Below, in pieces: positions 1 through 10,027 of a stretch of 13,415 bases of DNA. Both the position numbers and the translations under genes were made by a program. Source of the stretch: an uncultured Duganella sp. (GTDB lineage: Bacteria; Pseudomonadota; Gammaproteobacteria; Burkholderiales; Burkholderiaceae); NCBI GenBank assembly GCA_946482335.1, contig CAMLRG010000149.1, positions 1 through 13,415 of the forward strand. The letters are read 5' to 3'. The notes below the pieces were generated by a model. It did not search any database. It worked only from the letters and a program-made list of their open reading frames with translations, and had not been told where the DNA came from. Numbering within the stretch: the stretch's first letter is position 1; every line of letters begins with the position of its first letter.

Positions 1-49
1 CGGAGGCGGCGGCCATCACGGCGGCAAGGGTGGCAAGCAAGCGTTTCAT
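1..49 (-). CDS. N-terminus of a probable secreted protein (partial, runs off the left edge)
   Basis: Reading leftward from an ATG at 49-47, the 16 complete codons give MKRLLATLAAVMAAAS. A short basic N-terminus (K2, R3) followed by an Ala/Leu/Val hydrophobic stretch is typical of a Sec signal peptide; no cleavage site or mature domain is visible. A GGAGA Shine-Dalgarno sequence sits about 6 nt upstream on the leftward strand, inside the TGGAGAAACCT at 50-60, and this supports the start. The gene is divergent from the LysR-type regulator and shares its roughly 100-bp promoter region, so it is the natural first candidate for that regulator's target. The function cannot be told from 16 residues. 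Confidence 0.6.
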   Translation of the reverse strand, partial: MKRLLATLAAVMAAAS

Positions 50-117
50 AGGTTTCTCCACATTCGTTCAGGTGGAGGAATCGTCGTTCATTCCGTTTGC
101 GACTGGTAGACGGGAAA

Positions 118-138
118 ATGGACTATAGTTCAGTCCAT
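118..138. promoter_or_regulatory. Perfect inverted repeat, putative operator between a LysR regulator and a divergent gene
   Basis: ATGGACT (118-124) and AGTCCAT (132-138) are exact reverse complements separated by 7 nt. The centre contains ACTATAGT (122-129), itself self-complementary, so a TATAGT hexamer resembling a -10 box reads on both strands (124-129 rightward, 122-127 leftward). I found no good -35 at 16-18 bp on either strand. LysR-type proteins usually bind interrupted dyads in the spacer shared with a divergent gene, so position and symmetry fit an operator that would occlude both promoters. The dyad is seen in the sequence; its role is inference. Confidence 0.5.
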
Positions 139-150
139 AATGGAATGAAT

Positions 151-1047
151 ATGGACACCTTACGTTCCCTGCAATGCTTTGTACGTGCCGTCGAACTGGG
201 CAGCCTGTCTGCAGTCGCCCGCGAGCAGCGCACGACGCAATCGAACATCAGCAAGATCGTCGCCGCGCTGGAAGACGAGCTGGGCGTGCGCCTGCTGGAA
301 CGCAGCACGGCCGGCCTGGCGCCCACCATGCCGGGCCGCCGCTTCTATGAACGCGCCCGTGGCGTGCTGGAAGAATATGCCGACGCGGTGGCCGACGCGC
401 GCGGTCACATTGCCGCCGCCAGTGGGCTGCTGCGCATCAATGCGCCGGTGGCGCTGGGGCAGTTCTGCCTGAATCGCTATGTGCAGGACTTCCTGCGGCA
501 ATACCCCGCCATCGAAGTGGAGCTGATCCTGAACGACCGCATGGTGGACCTGGTGGAAGAGGGCGTGGACGTCGCCGTGCGGCTAGGCAGCGAGCTGCCG
601 CCGAACGTGGTCGCGCGCCGCATCGGGGCCTCGCCGCGCGTCCTGGTCGCCGCGCCGGCTTACCTCAAAGCGCACGGCACGCCGCAAACGCCCGCGCAAC
701 TGGCCAGTCATGAATACATCCGCTTCGCCTGGTTGAGCACGGGCGATACGCTTGAACTCAGCGATGGTGCGCACAGCGTGACGGTCGCCACGCATGGCCG
801 CTATCGCGTCAACAACGCGCTCGCCATCCGCGACACGCTGGCGGCCGGTGGCGGCATCGGGCTCTGTCCGCAATGGCTGGTGCAGGATCTGCTGGCCCAG
901 CGCAAGTTGCGGCGCGTGCTGCGCCACTGGCAGGGACCGGCCCAGGAGTTGAACCTGCTCTACCCGAGCCGCCGCTACCTGCCGCACCGGGTCCGGCTGC
1001 TGCTCGACTATCTGCAGCAGCGCTTCGCCGGCCAACCCGGCTTTTAA
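151..1047 (+). CDS. LysR-family transcriptional regulator (CrgA/YafC-like clade)
   Basis: The protein has 298 residues from the start chosen here, the usual LysR length. An N-terminal winged helix-turn-helix spans about residues 3-60 (SLSAVAREQRTTQSNISKIV, then the ALEDELGVRLLERS wing that nearly all LysR proteins share). The C-terminal substrate-binding domain, from about residue 90, carries the DLVEEGVDVAVRLG stretch typical of the CrgA/YafC-like group. The effector is unknown. I prefer ATG 151 (MDTLRSLQCF, a classic LysR opening) with GGA at 142-144 as a weak ribosome site; ATG 145 is nearly as good. The in-frame TTG at 97 or ATG at 118 would put the 118-138 dyad inside the coding region, which I consider unlikely. 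The regulator faces a truncated gene for a secreted protein and ends with a 4-nt stop overlap against the adenosyltransferase gene. Family call certain, target inferred. Confidence 0.93.
   Translation: MDTLRSLQCFVRAVELGSLSAVAREQRTTQSNISKIVAALEDELGVRLLERSTAGLAPTMPGRRFYERARGVLEEYADAVADARGHIAAASGLLRINAPVALGQFCLNRYVQDFLRQYPAIEVELILNDRMVDLVEEGVDVAVRLGSELPPNVVARRIGASPRVLVAAPAYLKAHGTPQTPAQLASHEYIRFAWLSTGDTLELSDGAHSVTVATHGRYRVNNALAIRDTLAAGGGIGLCPQWLVQDLLAQRKLRRVLRHWQGPAQELNLLYPSRRYLPHRVRLLLDYLQQRFAGQPGF
1027..1045 (+). terminator. Weak intrinsic-terminator-like hairpin at the end of the LysR gene
   Basis: GCCGG (1027-1031) pairs with CCGGC (1037-1041) across a 5-nt loop and is followed by TTTT (1042-1045) and the stop codon. 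The stem is only 5 bp and the T-run only 4, so it is weaker than a textbook terminator. It lies inside the last codons of the regulator gene, which is plausible here because the convergent neighbour leaves no spacer. It has no T-run in the leftward direction. Confidence 0.3.
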
Positions 1048-1598
1048 CCGCGCTTGCGGTCGTGATGCCACAGCACGTCGCTGCCCCCGGCAAAGCGGTT
1101 CAGCACGCGCGCCAGTACGAACATCAAGTCCGACAGGCGGTTCACGTACTGGCGCGGGAAGTCGTGGATGGTTTCCGTCTTGCCCAGCGTGACGATGGCA
1201 CGCTCGGCGCGGCGGCACACGGTGCGGCACACATGGGCCACCGCCGCGGCGCGCGAGCCGGCCGGCAGGATGAATTCGGTCAGCGCCGGCAGGGTGGCGT
1301 TGTACTTGGCCAGCAGGGCGTCGAGGCGCTCCACGTGCTCTTCCTTGATCATCTGGTAGCCCGGGATGCACAGCTCGCCGCCCAGGTCGAACAGGTCGTG
1401 CTGGATCGAGACCAGTTCCTCGCGCATCTCGTCGGGCAGCGGCTCGGCCAGCAGTACGCCCAGGTTGGAATTCAGCTCATCCACTTCGCCGATGGCCTGG
1501 ATGCGCACATTGTCCTTGTCCACGCGCGAGCCGTCGCCCAGGCCGGTGGTGCCTTTGTCGCCGGTGCGGGTGGCGATTTTCGAGAGTCGGTTGCCCAT
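1044..1598 (-). CDS. Cob(I)alamin adenosyltransferase, PduO type
   Basis: Transfers the 5'-deoxyadenosyl group of ATP to cob(I)alamin, making the coenzyme B12 used by enzymes such as methylmalonyl-CoA mutase; cytosolic, normally a trimer of helical bundles. The 184-residue protein matches the family length. Visible signatures are the N-terminal ATP-binding stretch TRTGDKGTTGLGDGSR (10-25), GEVDELNSNLG (37-47), FILPAG (109-114), CRTVCRRAER (124-133) and YVNRLSDLMFVLAR (151-164). The start ATG has GAGG about 7 nt upstream. This is not the P-loop CobA/BtuR type: there is no Walker A motif. No other cobalamin genes are present, which suits a salvage or repair role. The gene is divergent from glcD across 102 bp, and its stop codon overlaps that of the LysR gene. 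It is often annotated cobO or pduO; I give no symbol because both names are used loosely. Confidence 0.95.
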   Translation of the reverse strand: MGNRLSKIATRTGDKGTTGLGDGSRVDKDNVRIQAIGEVDELNSNLGVLLAEPLPDEMREELVSIQHDLFDLGGELCIPGYQMIKEEHVERLDALLAKYNATLPALTEFILPAGSRAAAVAHVCRTVCRRAERAIVTLGKTETIHDFPRQYVNRLSDLMFVLARVLNRFAGGSDVLWHHDRKRG

Positions 1599-1607
1599 TG
1601 CAGCCTC

Positions 1608-1642
1608 AATTTGTCAATAACCGTGGCAGGATACGACAAATT
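1608..1642. promoter_or_regulatory. Inverted repeat in the divergent adenosyltransferase-glcD spacer
   Basis: AATTTGTC (1608-1615) and GACAAATT (1635-1642) are exact reverse complements, 19 nt apart. Two shorter dyads follow: ACCA-T-TGGT at 1643-1651 and GGGGA-TT-TCCCC at 1657-1668. The left arm is close to the adenosyltransferase start codon (leftward, 1598), so a protein bound there could affect that gene, and the group could also serve the glcDEF promoter. GntR-type regulators such as GlcC and LldR act on short dyads in this pathway, but none of these matches a consensus I can assert. An 8-bp repeat in about 100 bp is only mildly surprising by chance. Confidence 0.3.
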
Positions 1643-1688
1643 ACCATTGGTTGGGAGGGGATTTCCCCGGCGTGGCGGGATTTAAACT

Positions 1689-1694
1689 TAAAAT
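1689..1694 (+). promoter_or_regulatory. Candidate -10 element of glcDEF
   Basis: TAAAAT at 1689-1694 matches the TATAAT consensus in five of six positions and lies in the only AT-rich patch upstream of glcD. It ends just 6 nt before the glcD ATG, so transcription starting the usual distance downstream would begin at or near the start codon. No recognisable -35 lies 16-18 bp upstream, and glcD has no clear Shine-Dalgarno sequence. A leaderless transcript, or a different promoter farther upstream, are both open. Confidence 0.25.
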
Positions 1695-1700
1695 GAATCA

Positions 1701-3158
1701 ATGAAAAACAGCGCCGCCCTGATCGCCGCACTGCGCGCGGCCTTGCCGCCCTCCAGCGTGCTGTCCGAACTGGAAGACACCCGTCCTTACGAATGCGACG
1801 GCTTGTCGGCTTATCGCCAGCCGCCGCTGGCTGTCGCGCTGCCGGCCGACGAAGCCCAGGTATTGGCGGTGCTCAAGGTGTGCCGCGAATTCAATGCGCC
1901 GATCGTGCCGCGCGGCGCCGGTACCGGCTTGTCCGGCGGCGCCATGCCGATCGCCGAAGGCGTGGTGCTGTCCACGGCGCGCATGAACCAGGTGGTGCGC
2001 ATGGATGCTTATTCGCGCACGGCCGTCGTGCAGCCCGGGGTACGCAACCTGGCGATCTCGGAGGCGGCCGAACCATACGGCCTGTATTACGCGCCCGACC
2101 CCTCCTCGCAGATCGCCTGCACCATCGGCGGCAATGTGGCGGAAAATTCGGGCGGCGTCCATTGCCTGAAATACGGCTTGACCGTGCACAACGTGATGCG
2201 CGTGCGCGTGGCCACCATCGAGGGCGACGTGGTGGAGCTGGGCAGCGAAGCGCTCGACGCGCCGGGCCTGGATCTGCTGGCCGCCTTCGTCGGTTCGGAG
2301 GGCATGCTGGGCATCGTCACCGAGGTGACCGTCAAGCTGGTGCCCAAGCCGGCCACCGCACGGGTTATCATGGCATCGTTCGACGATGTGGTCACGGGCG
2401 GCAACGCGGTGGCAGCCGTGATCGCGGCAGGCATCATCCCGGCCGGGCTGGAGATGATGGACCGCACGTCGTCGCGCATGGTGGAGCCCTTCGTGCACGC
2501 CGGCTACGACACCGGCGCCGCCGCCATCCTGTTGTGCGAGGCCGACGGCACCGCCGAGGAAGTGGAGGAGGAAATCGCGCGCATGACGGCCGTGCTGCAG
2601 GCGGCCGGTGCCAGCGCGGTACAGGTGTCGTCGAGCGAGGCGGAGCGCATGAAATTCTGGTCCGGCCGCAAGAATGCCTTCCCGGCGGCGGGCCGCATCT
2701 CGCCCGACTATTACTGCATGGATGGCACCATCCCGCGCAAGCACCTGGCGCGCGTGCTGACCGGCATCGCCGGGATGGAGGCGAAGTATGGCTTGCGCTG
2801 CGCCAATGTGTTCCATGCCGGCGACGGCAACCTGCATCCGCTGATCCTGTTCGATGCCAACCAGCCCGACGAACTGCAGCGTGCCGAGGCATTCGGTGCC
2901 GAGATCCTGGCGCTGTGCGTGGAAGTGGGCGGCACCATCACCGGCGAGCACGGCGTCGGCATCGAGAAGATCGATTCGATGTGCGTGCAATTCAGCGATG
3001 CCGAACTGGAGGCCTTCTTCGCGCTCAAGCGCGCTTTCGATCCGCTCTCGCTGCTGAACCCGAACAAGGCGATCCCGACGCTGAACCGCTGTGCGGAGTT
3101 CGGCAAAATGCATGTGCGGGCGGGACGCTTGCCGCACGCCGGCCTGCCGAGGTTCTGA
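1701..3158 (+). CDS. glcD: Glycolate oxidase FAD-linked subunit GlcD
   Basis: Flavoprotein subunit that oxidises glycolate to glyoxylate and passes electrons through the GlcE/GlcF partners to the respiratory chain. The 485 residues compare with about 499 in E. coli GlcD. The PCMH-type FAD-binding domain covers about residues 40-215, with PRGAGTGLSGGAMP (70-83), APDPSSQ (131-137), GGNVAENSGG (143-152) and GSEGMLGIVTEVTVKLVPKP (198-217). The C-terminal FAD-oxidase domain shows FHAGDGNLHP (371-380), GEHGVGIEK (415-423) and DPLSLLNPNK (447-456). No signal peptide or membrane segment is seen. The ATG at 1701 lacks a good ribosome site. glcE begins 2 nt after the TGA, so the three genes form one operon. 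The domain family also includes D-lactate and D-2-hydroxyglutarate dehydrogenases; the glcE and glcF neighbours are what make glycolate the best call. Confidence 0.95.
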   Translation: MKNSAALIAALRAALPPSSVLSELEDTRPYECDGLSAYRQPPLAVALPADEAQVLAVLKVCREFNAPIVPRGAGTGLSGGAMPIAEGVVLSTARMNQVVRMDAYSRTAVVQPGVRNLAISEAAEPYGLYYAPDPSSQIACTIGGNVAENSGGVHCLKYGLTVHNVMRVRVATIEGDVVELGSEALDAPGLDLLAAFVGSEGMLGIVTEVTVKLVPKPATARVIMASFDDVVTGGNAVAAVIAAGIIPAGLEMMDRTSSRMVEPFVHAGYDTGAAAILLCEADGTAEEVEEEIARMTAVLQAAGASAVQVSSSEAERMKFWSGRKNAFPAAGRISPDYYCMDGTIPRKHLARVLTGIAGMEAKYGLRCANVFHAGDGNLHPLILFDANQPDELQRAEAFGAEILALCVEVGGTITGEHGVGIEKIDSMCVQFSDAELEAFFALKRAFDPLSLLNPNKAIPTLNRCAEFGKMHVRAGRLPHAGLPRF

Positions 3159-3159
3159 G

Positions 3160-4236
3160 ATGGATGCGATGCTCGAACAATTCCGCGCCTGCATCCAGGC
3201 TGCCAGCGCCGACGGTACGCGCCTGTTGCTGCGCGGTGGCGGCAGCAAGGATTGGTATGGCCAGAATGTGGTGGGGGACGTCTTCGATACGCGCGCTTAC
3301 TCCGGCATCGTCGACTACGAGCCATCCGAGCTGGTGATCACTGCGCGCTGCGGTACGCCGCTGGCGGAGGTGGAAGCCGTGCTGGCGCAGAACCGGCAAA
3401 TGCTGGCGTTCGAGCCGCCGCGCTTTGGCGCCGGCTCCACGATCGGAGGGGTGGTGGCCAGCGGACTGTCCGGGCCGCGCCGCGCAGCGGCCGGCGCGCT
3501 GCGCGATTTCGTGCTCGGCGCGCAGATGCTCGATGGCCGCGGTGCGCTGCTGTCGTTTGGCGGGCAGGTGATGAAAAATGTCGCTGGCTACGACGTCGCG
3601 CGCTTGCTGGCGGGGTCGCTGGGGACGCTGGGCCTGCTCACGCACGTGTCGTTGAAGGTGCTGCCGCTGCCATTGCACGAAGCGACCATCCGTTTCGAGG
3701 CCGATGAGAACACGGCGCTGCGCTGGATGAACGAGTGGGCGGGGCGGCCATTGCCCGTGTCGGGCACCTGCTGGCACGCCGGCATGCTGACTGTCCGCTT
3801 GTCGGGGGCGCCGGCGGCAGTGCAGGCGGCACGGGCGACCATGGGCGGCGAATTGCTGTCCGATGGCGGTGGCTTCTGGGACGCGCTGCGCGACCAGCAC
3901 TCCGACTTCTTTGCCGCAGCCGAGGGCGGCGCGGCGGAGCTGTGGCGCCTGTCCGTGCCCAGTTCCGCCGGCGCCCTGGCTGTGCGCGGCGAGCAGTTGA
4001 TCGAATGGGGCGGGGCGCAGCGCTGGCTGCGCGTCGACCAGGGGGCGGCGGAAGAGATCCGTCGGGCCGTGGCGGCGGCCGGCGGCCATGCGACGCGCTA
4101 CCGCGTGGAAAGCGAGGAGATGGGCGCAGGGGTAGGGGCGTTCCATCCATTGGCGCCGGCCCTCGCGCGTATCCATCAGCGCATCAAGGCCGCCTTCGAC
4201 CCGGCGGGCATTTTCAATTGCGGCCGCATGTACTGA
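3160..4236 (+). CDS. glcE: Glycolate oxidase subunit GlcE (second FAD-binding subunit)
   Basis: Second flavin-binding subunit of the glycolate oxidase complex, needed with GlcD and GlcF for activity in E. coli. From ATG 3160 it has 358 residues, against about 350 in E. coli. The PCMH-type FAD domain shows LLLRGGGSKDWYG (22-34), FEPPRFGAGSTIGGVVASGL (84-103) and GGQVMKNVAGYDVARLLAGS (134-153). It ends in FDPAGIFNCGRMY, the usual closing motif of this family. The start at 3160 is chosen because CGAGG at 3148-3152 sits 7 nt upstream; longer in-frame readings from 3091 would run into the end of glcD. ATG 3169 is a weaker alternative. It is 1 nt from glcD and 1 nt from glcF, so translation is probably coupled. 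GlcE is less conserved than its partners, but the motifs leave little doubt. Confidence 0.94.
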   Translation: MDAMLEQFRACIQAASADGTRLLLRGGGSKDWYGQNVVGDVFDTRAYSGIVDYEPSELVITARCGTPLAEVEAVLAQNRQMLAFEPPRFGAGSTIGGVVASGLSGPRRAAAGALRDFVLGAQMLDGRGALLSFGGQVMKNVAGYDVARLLAGSLGTLGLLTHVSLKVLPLPLHEATIRFEADENTALRWMNEWAGRPLPVSGTCWHAGMLTVRLSGAPAAVQAARATMGGELLSDGGGFWDALRDQHSDFFAAAEGGAAELWRLSVPSSAGALAVRGEQLIEWGGAQRWLRVDQGAAEEIRRAVAAAGGHATRYRVESEEMGAGVGAFHPLAPALARIHQRIKAAFDPAGIFNCGRMY

Positions 4237-4237
4237 T

Positions 4238-5470
4238 ATGCAAACGAACCTGGCAGATTTCATCAAGGGCACCCCGGAAGGCGACGAAGCGGAAGCGATC
4301 CTGCGCGCCTGCGTACACTGCGGCTTTTGCACCGCCACCTGTCCGACCTACCAGTTGCTGGGCGATGAACTCGATGGCCCGCGCGGCCGCATCTACCTGA
4401 TCAAGCAGGTGCTGGAAGGCGCGCAGGTGACGGCGAGCACCCAACTGCACCTGGACCGTTGTCTGACCTGCCGCAATTGTGAAAGCACCTGCCCCTCGGG
4501 TGTCAGGTATGGCCGCCTGGCCGACATCGGCCGCAAGGTGGTGGAACAGCGCGTGCCGCGCAAGCTTCCCGACCGCATCAAGCGCTATGTGCTGAAGCAA
4601 GTCCTGCCGCGCCCATGGCTGTTCCAGCCGGCCCTGCGTGCCGGCCAATTGTTCAAGCCCATGCTCGGCAAGTCCTTGCGGGAAAAGGTGCCGCCATCCC
4701 GTCCGGCCACGGCCTGGCCGAACCGTGGGCACGCACGCCGCATGCTGGTGCTCGACGGTTGCGTGCAGCCCGGCCTGGCGCCCAATATCAACGCCGCCAC
4801 CGCGCGCGTGCTCGACGCATTGGGCGTGCAACTGGTGGCCGCTGCGGGCGCCGGCTGCTGCGGCGCACTGCGTTTCCATCTCAACGACCAGGACGCCGCG
4901 CTCGACGATATGCGGCGCAATATCGATGCATGGTGGCCCCATGCGGAGCAGGCCGAGGCCATCGTGATGACCGCGTCCGGCTGCGGCGTCACGGTGAAAG
5001 AGTACGGCCACCTGCTGGCCCACGACAGCGCCTACGCGGAAAAAGCGGCGCGGATTTCGGCCATGACGCGCGACTTGAGCGAAATCCTGCCGGCATTCGA
5101 GGCGCAACTGGTGCAGCTGGTGCGCGCGCGGCAGGGCGCGGCAAGCGAGCCGGTGGCCTGGCATCCGCCATGCACCCTGCAGCATGGCCAGCAGATCCGC
5201 GGCAAAGTGGAGGGTTTGCTGCGCGCCATCGGCGTCGAGGTGCGGCTGTGCCGCGACGCCCACCTGTGCTGTGGTTCAGCGGGCACCTATTCCTTGCTGC
5301 AGCCGGGGCTGTCGCAACAGCTGCGCGACCGCAAGCTGGCGGCATTGGGCGACACGGGCGCCGCGCGCATCGTATCGGCCAATATCGGTTGCATCGGCCA
5401 CCTGCAATCGGGCTCGCCCACCCCGGTGGAACACTGGGTCGAACTGGTCGACCGCATGCTGCACGCTTAG
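4238..5470 (+). CDS. glcF: Glycolate oxidase iron-sulfur subunit GlcF
   Basis: Electron-transfer subunit that carries electrons from the GlcDE flavins toward quinone at the inner membrane. The 410-residue protein has two ferredoxin-type 4Fe-4S motifs, CVHCGFCTATCP (Cys 25, 28, 31, 35) and CLTCRNCESTCP (Cys 75, 78, 81, 85). Two cysteine-rich CCG domains follow, marked by GCVQPGLAPN (174-183) with GAGCCGALRFHL (205-216), and by HPPCTLQHGQ (309-318) with LCCGSAGTYSLLQP (343-356). All the motif cysteines are intact. It lies 1 nt after glcE and closes the operon; its TAG overlaps by 3-4 nt the TAA of the leftward response-regulator gene. No glcC, glcG or glcB (malate synthase) gene is in the window, so the regulator and the next pathway step must lie elsewhere. 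Confidence 0.96.
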   Translation: MQTNLADFIKGTPEGDEAEAILRACVHCGFCTATCPTYQLLGDELDGPRGRIYLIKQVLEGAQVTASTQLHLDRCLTCRNCESTCPSGVRYGRLADIGRKVVEQRVPRKLPDRIKRYVLKQVLPRPWLFQPALRAGQLFKPMLGKSLREKVPPSRPATAWPNRGHARRMLVLDGCVQPGLAPNINAATARVLDALGVQLVAAAGAGCCGALRFHLNDQDAALDDMRRNIDAWWPHAEQAEAIVMTASGCGVTVKEYGHLLAHDSAYAEKAARISAMTRDLSEILPAFEAQLVQLVRARQGAASEPVAWHPPCTLQHGQQIRGKVEGLLRAIGVEVRLCRDAHLCCGSAGTYSLLQPGLSQQLRDRKLAALGDTGAARIVSANIGCIGHLQSGSPTPVEHWVELVDRMLHA

Positions 5471-6446
5471 CGTTCGGCCCAGGTCTCCTTGACCTGCAAA
5501 ATCTCCGGCAGCTGATCGAGGAACAGGTCCACCAGGCGCGGCTCGAAATGGCCGCCGCGTTGGTCCCGCATCCATGCGCAGGCATCCTCCAGCTTCCAGG
5601 CAGGCTTGTAGGGGCGCACCGAAGTCAGCGCGTCGAATACGTCGGCCACTGCCACGATACGGCCGGCCAAGGGGATTTCCTCGCCGCTCAGGCGGTTGGG
5701 GTAGCCGCTGCCATCCCATTTTTCGTGGTGGGCGAGGGCCACGTCGTGCGCCACCGCCAGCATGCCGCTGTCGTGCCGGCCAATGATGTGCGCACCGATC
5801 CCGGGATGGGTTTGCATCACTTCCCATTCGTCCGGCGTCAGGCGGCCCGGCTTTTGCAGGATGTGGTCGGGGATGCCGATCTTGCCGATATCGTGCATCG
5901 GGGCGGCGATGAACACGTCGTCGACGGCCTGTTCGTCCAGGCCGGCAGCCATTGCCAGCAGGCGGGCATAATGGCTCATGCGGATCACGTGCAGGCCGGT
6001 TTCATTGTCCTTGTATTCGGCCGCCAGGCCCAGCCGCTGCACGATGGCCAGCCGGCTGGCGCGCAATTCCTCCATGCGCACCAGTGACAAGTGCAGCTTG
6101 ACGCGCGCCTTCACCACTGCCGGGCTAACCGGCTTGCTGATGAAGTCCACCGCACCCGCCTCGAAGCCGTCCACTTCGTCGCTGGCATCGGTCAGTGCCG
6201 TGACGAAGATGATGGGGATCGCGGCAGTGGCGGGGTTGGCTTTCAGCGACCGGCACACGTCGTAGCCCGTCATTTCCGGCATCATCACGTCGAGCAGGAT
6301 CAGGTCCGGCTTTTCGTTGACCGCCAGCTCGATGGCCCGCGCGCCGTCTTTGGCAAACAGCATGCGGTACTGGTGCTGCAGGATCTGGCGCAGCAACTGC
6401 AGGTTGGTCGATTCGTCGTCGACGGCCAGCACGGTCGCTGGTCGGT

Positions 6447-6450
<4 letters not shown>
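5467..6450 (-). CDS. Response regulator with receiver and HD-GYP domains (predicted c-di-GMP phosphodiesterase)
   Basis: The 327-residue protein has the RpfG-like layout. The receiver (about 5-120) has the acidic pair D11/D12, phosphoacceptor D54 in LILLDVMMPEM, T84 and K106. The HD-GYP domain (about 135-320) has ETGLHVIRMSHYA (150-162), the HD pair H186/D187 in MHDIGKIG, H215 in THPGIG, and HHEKWDGSGYP (241-251) with the GYP signature. All expected metal-binding and signature positions that I can see are intact, so hydrolysis of c-di-GMP is the likely activity, switched by phosphorylation. ATG 6450 is preferred over the upstream in-frame ATG 6477 because a strong ribosome site lies 6 nt before it. 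Its ATG overlaps the TGA of the hybrid kinase gene (ATGA), so the two are translationally coupled and the kinase is its probable partner. Output target unknown; the upstream pilT and pilU genes suggest twitching motility. Confidence 0.94.
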
Positions 6451-9521
<3,071 letters not shown>

Positions 9522-9541
9522 GCCCGTGCCCCCAAAAGGCA

Positions 9542-10027
9542 TTATTGAGCGAGCAGCTTCCGGATATCGTCTGCCAGGTCTTCAGGCTTGGTGGTCGGCG
9601 CGTAGCGGTCGTGGATGCTGCCGTCCTTGCGGACCAGGAACTTGGTGAAATTCCACTTGATGCCTTGCGTGCCCAGGATGCCCGGCGCATTCTTCTTCAA
9701 GTGCTGGTACAGCGGGTGCGTGTGGTCGCCATTGACGTCGATCTTGGCGAACAGCGGGAACGTGACGCCGTAATTCCTTTCGCAAAAGGCGCCGATATCG
9801 TCGGCCGTGCCGGGTTCCTGCTGGCCGAACTGGTTGCAGGGGAAGCCCAGCACTTCGAAGCCCTGGCCGGCGAACTCCTGGTGCAGTTGCTCCAGGCCCT
9901 TGTATTGCGGGGTGAAGCCGCACTGGCTGGCGGTATTGACGATCAGCAGTACCTTGCCCCGGTACTGCTGCAAGTCCACCGGTTGGCCCGCCAGGCTGTC
10001 CGCGCTGAAATCGAAGACGGTCGTCAT
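9542..10027 (-). CDS. Glutathione peroxidase family protein, probably thioredoxin-dependent
   Basis: Reduces hydrogen peroxide or organic hydroperoxides in the cytosol. The 161-residue protein is the usual bacterial size and has no signal peptide. Family signatures are NTASQCGFTPQY with peroxidatic Cys36, the LGFPCNQFGQQEPG block (60-73) with Gln69/Gln70, and KWNFTKFLV with Trp125 and Asn126; these supply the catalytic Cys-Gln-Trp-Asn set. Cys82 in AFCERNYGVTFP sits where the resolving cysteine of yeast Gpx3-type enzymes lies, which points to thioredoxin rather than glutathione as reductant. The ATG overlaps the pilU stop by one base (TGATG) with GGGGA a few nt upstream, and its TAA touches the alternative kinase start, so it is embedded in the leftward cluster. 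The link to the pilus motors is not obvious; it may only be co-transcribed. Confidence 0.95.
   Translation of the reverse strand: MTTVFDFSADSLAGQPVDLQQYRGKVLLIVNTASQCGFTPQYKGLEQLHQEFAGQGFEVLGFPCNQFGQQEPGTADDIGAFCERNYGVTFPLFAKIDVNGDHTHPLYQHLKKNAPGILGTQGIKWNFTKFLVRKDGSIHDRYAPTTKPEDLADDIRKLLAQ

Noticed and set aside
97..150. N-terminal extension of the LysR protein from TTG 97 or ATG 118
   Set aside because: It adds residues not usual in LysR proteins, has no ribosome site, and would place the dyad and -10-like box inside the gene.
1698..3248. 516-codon open frame on the leftward strand, antisense to glcD
   Set aside because: Its translation is rich in His, Arg, Gln and Ala with no recognisable motif, the pattern of a GC-rich antisense shadow, and glcD on the other strand is a complete known family.
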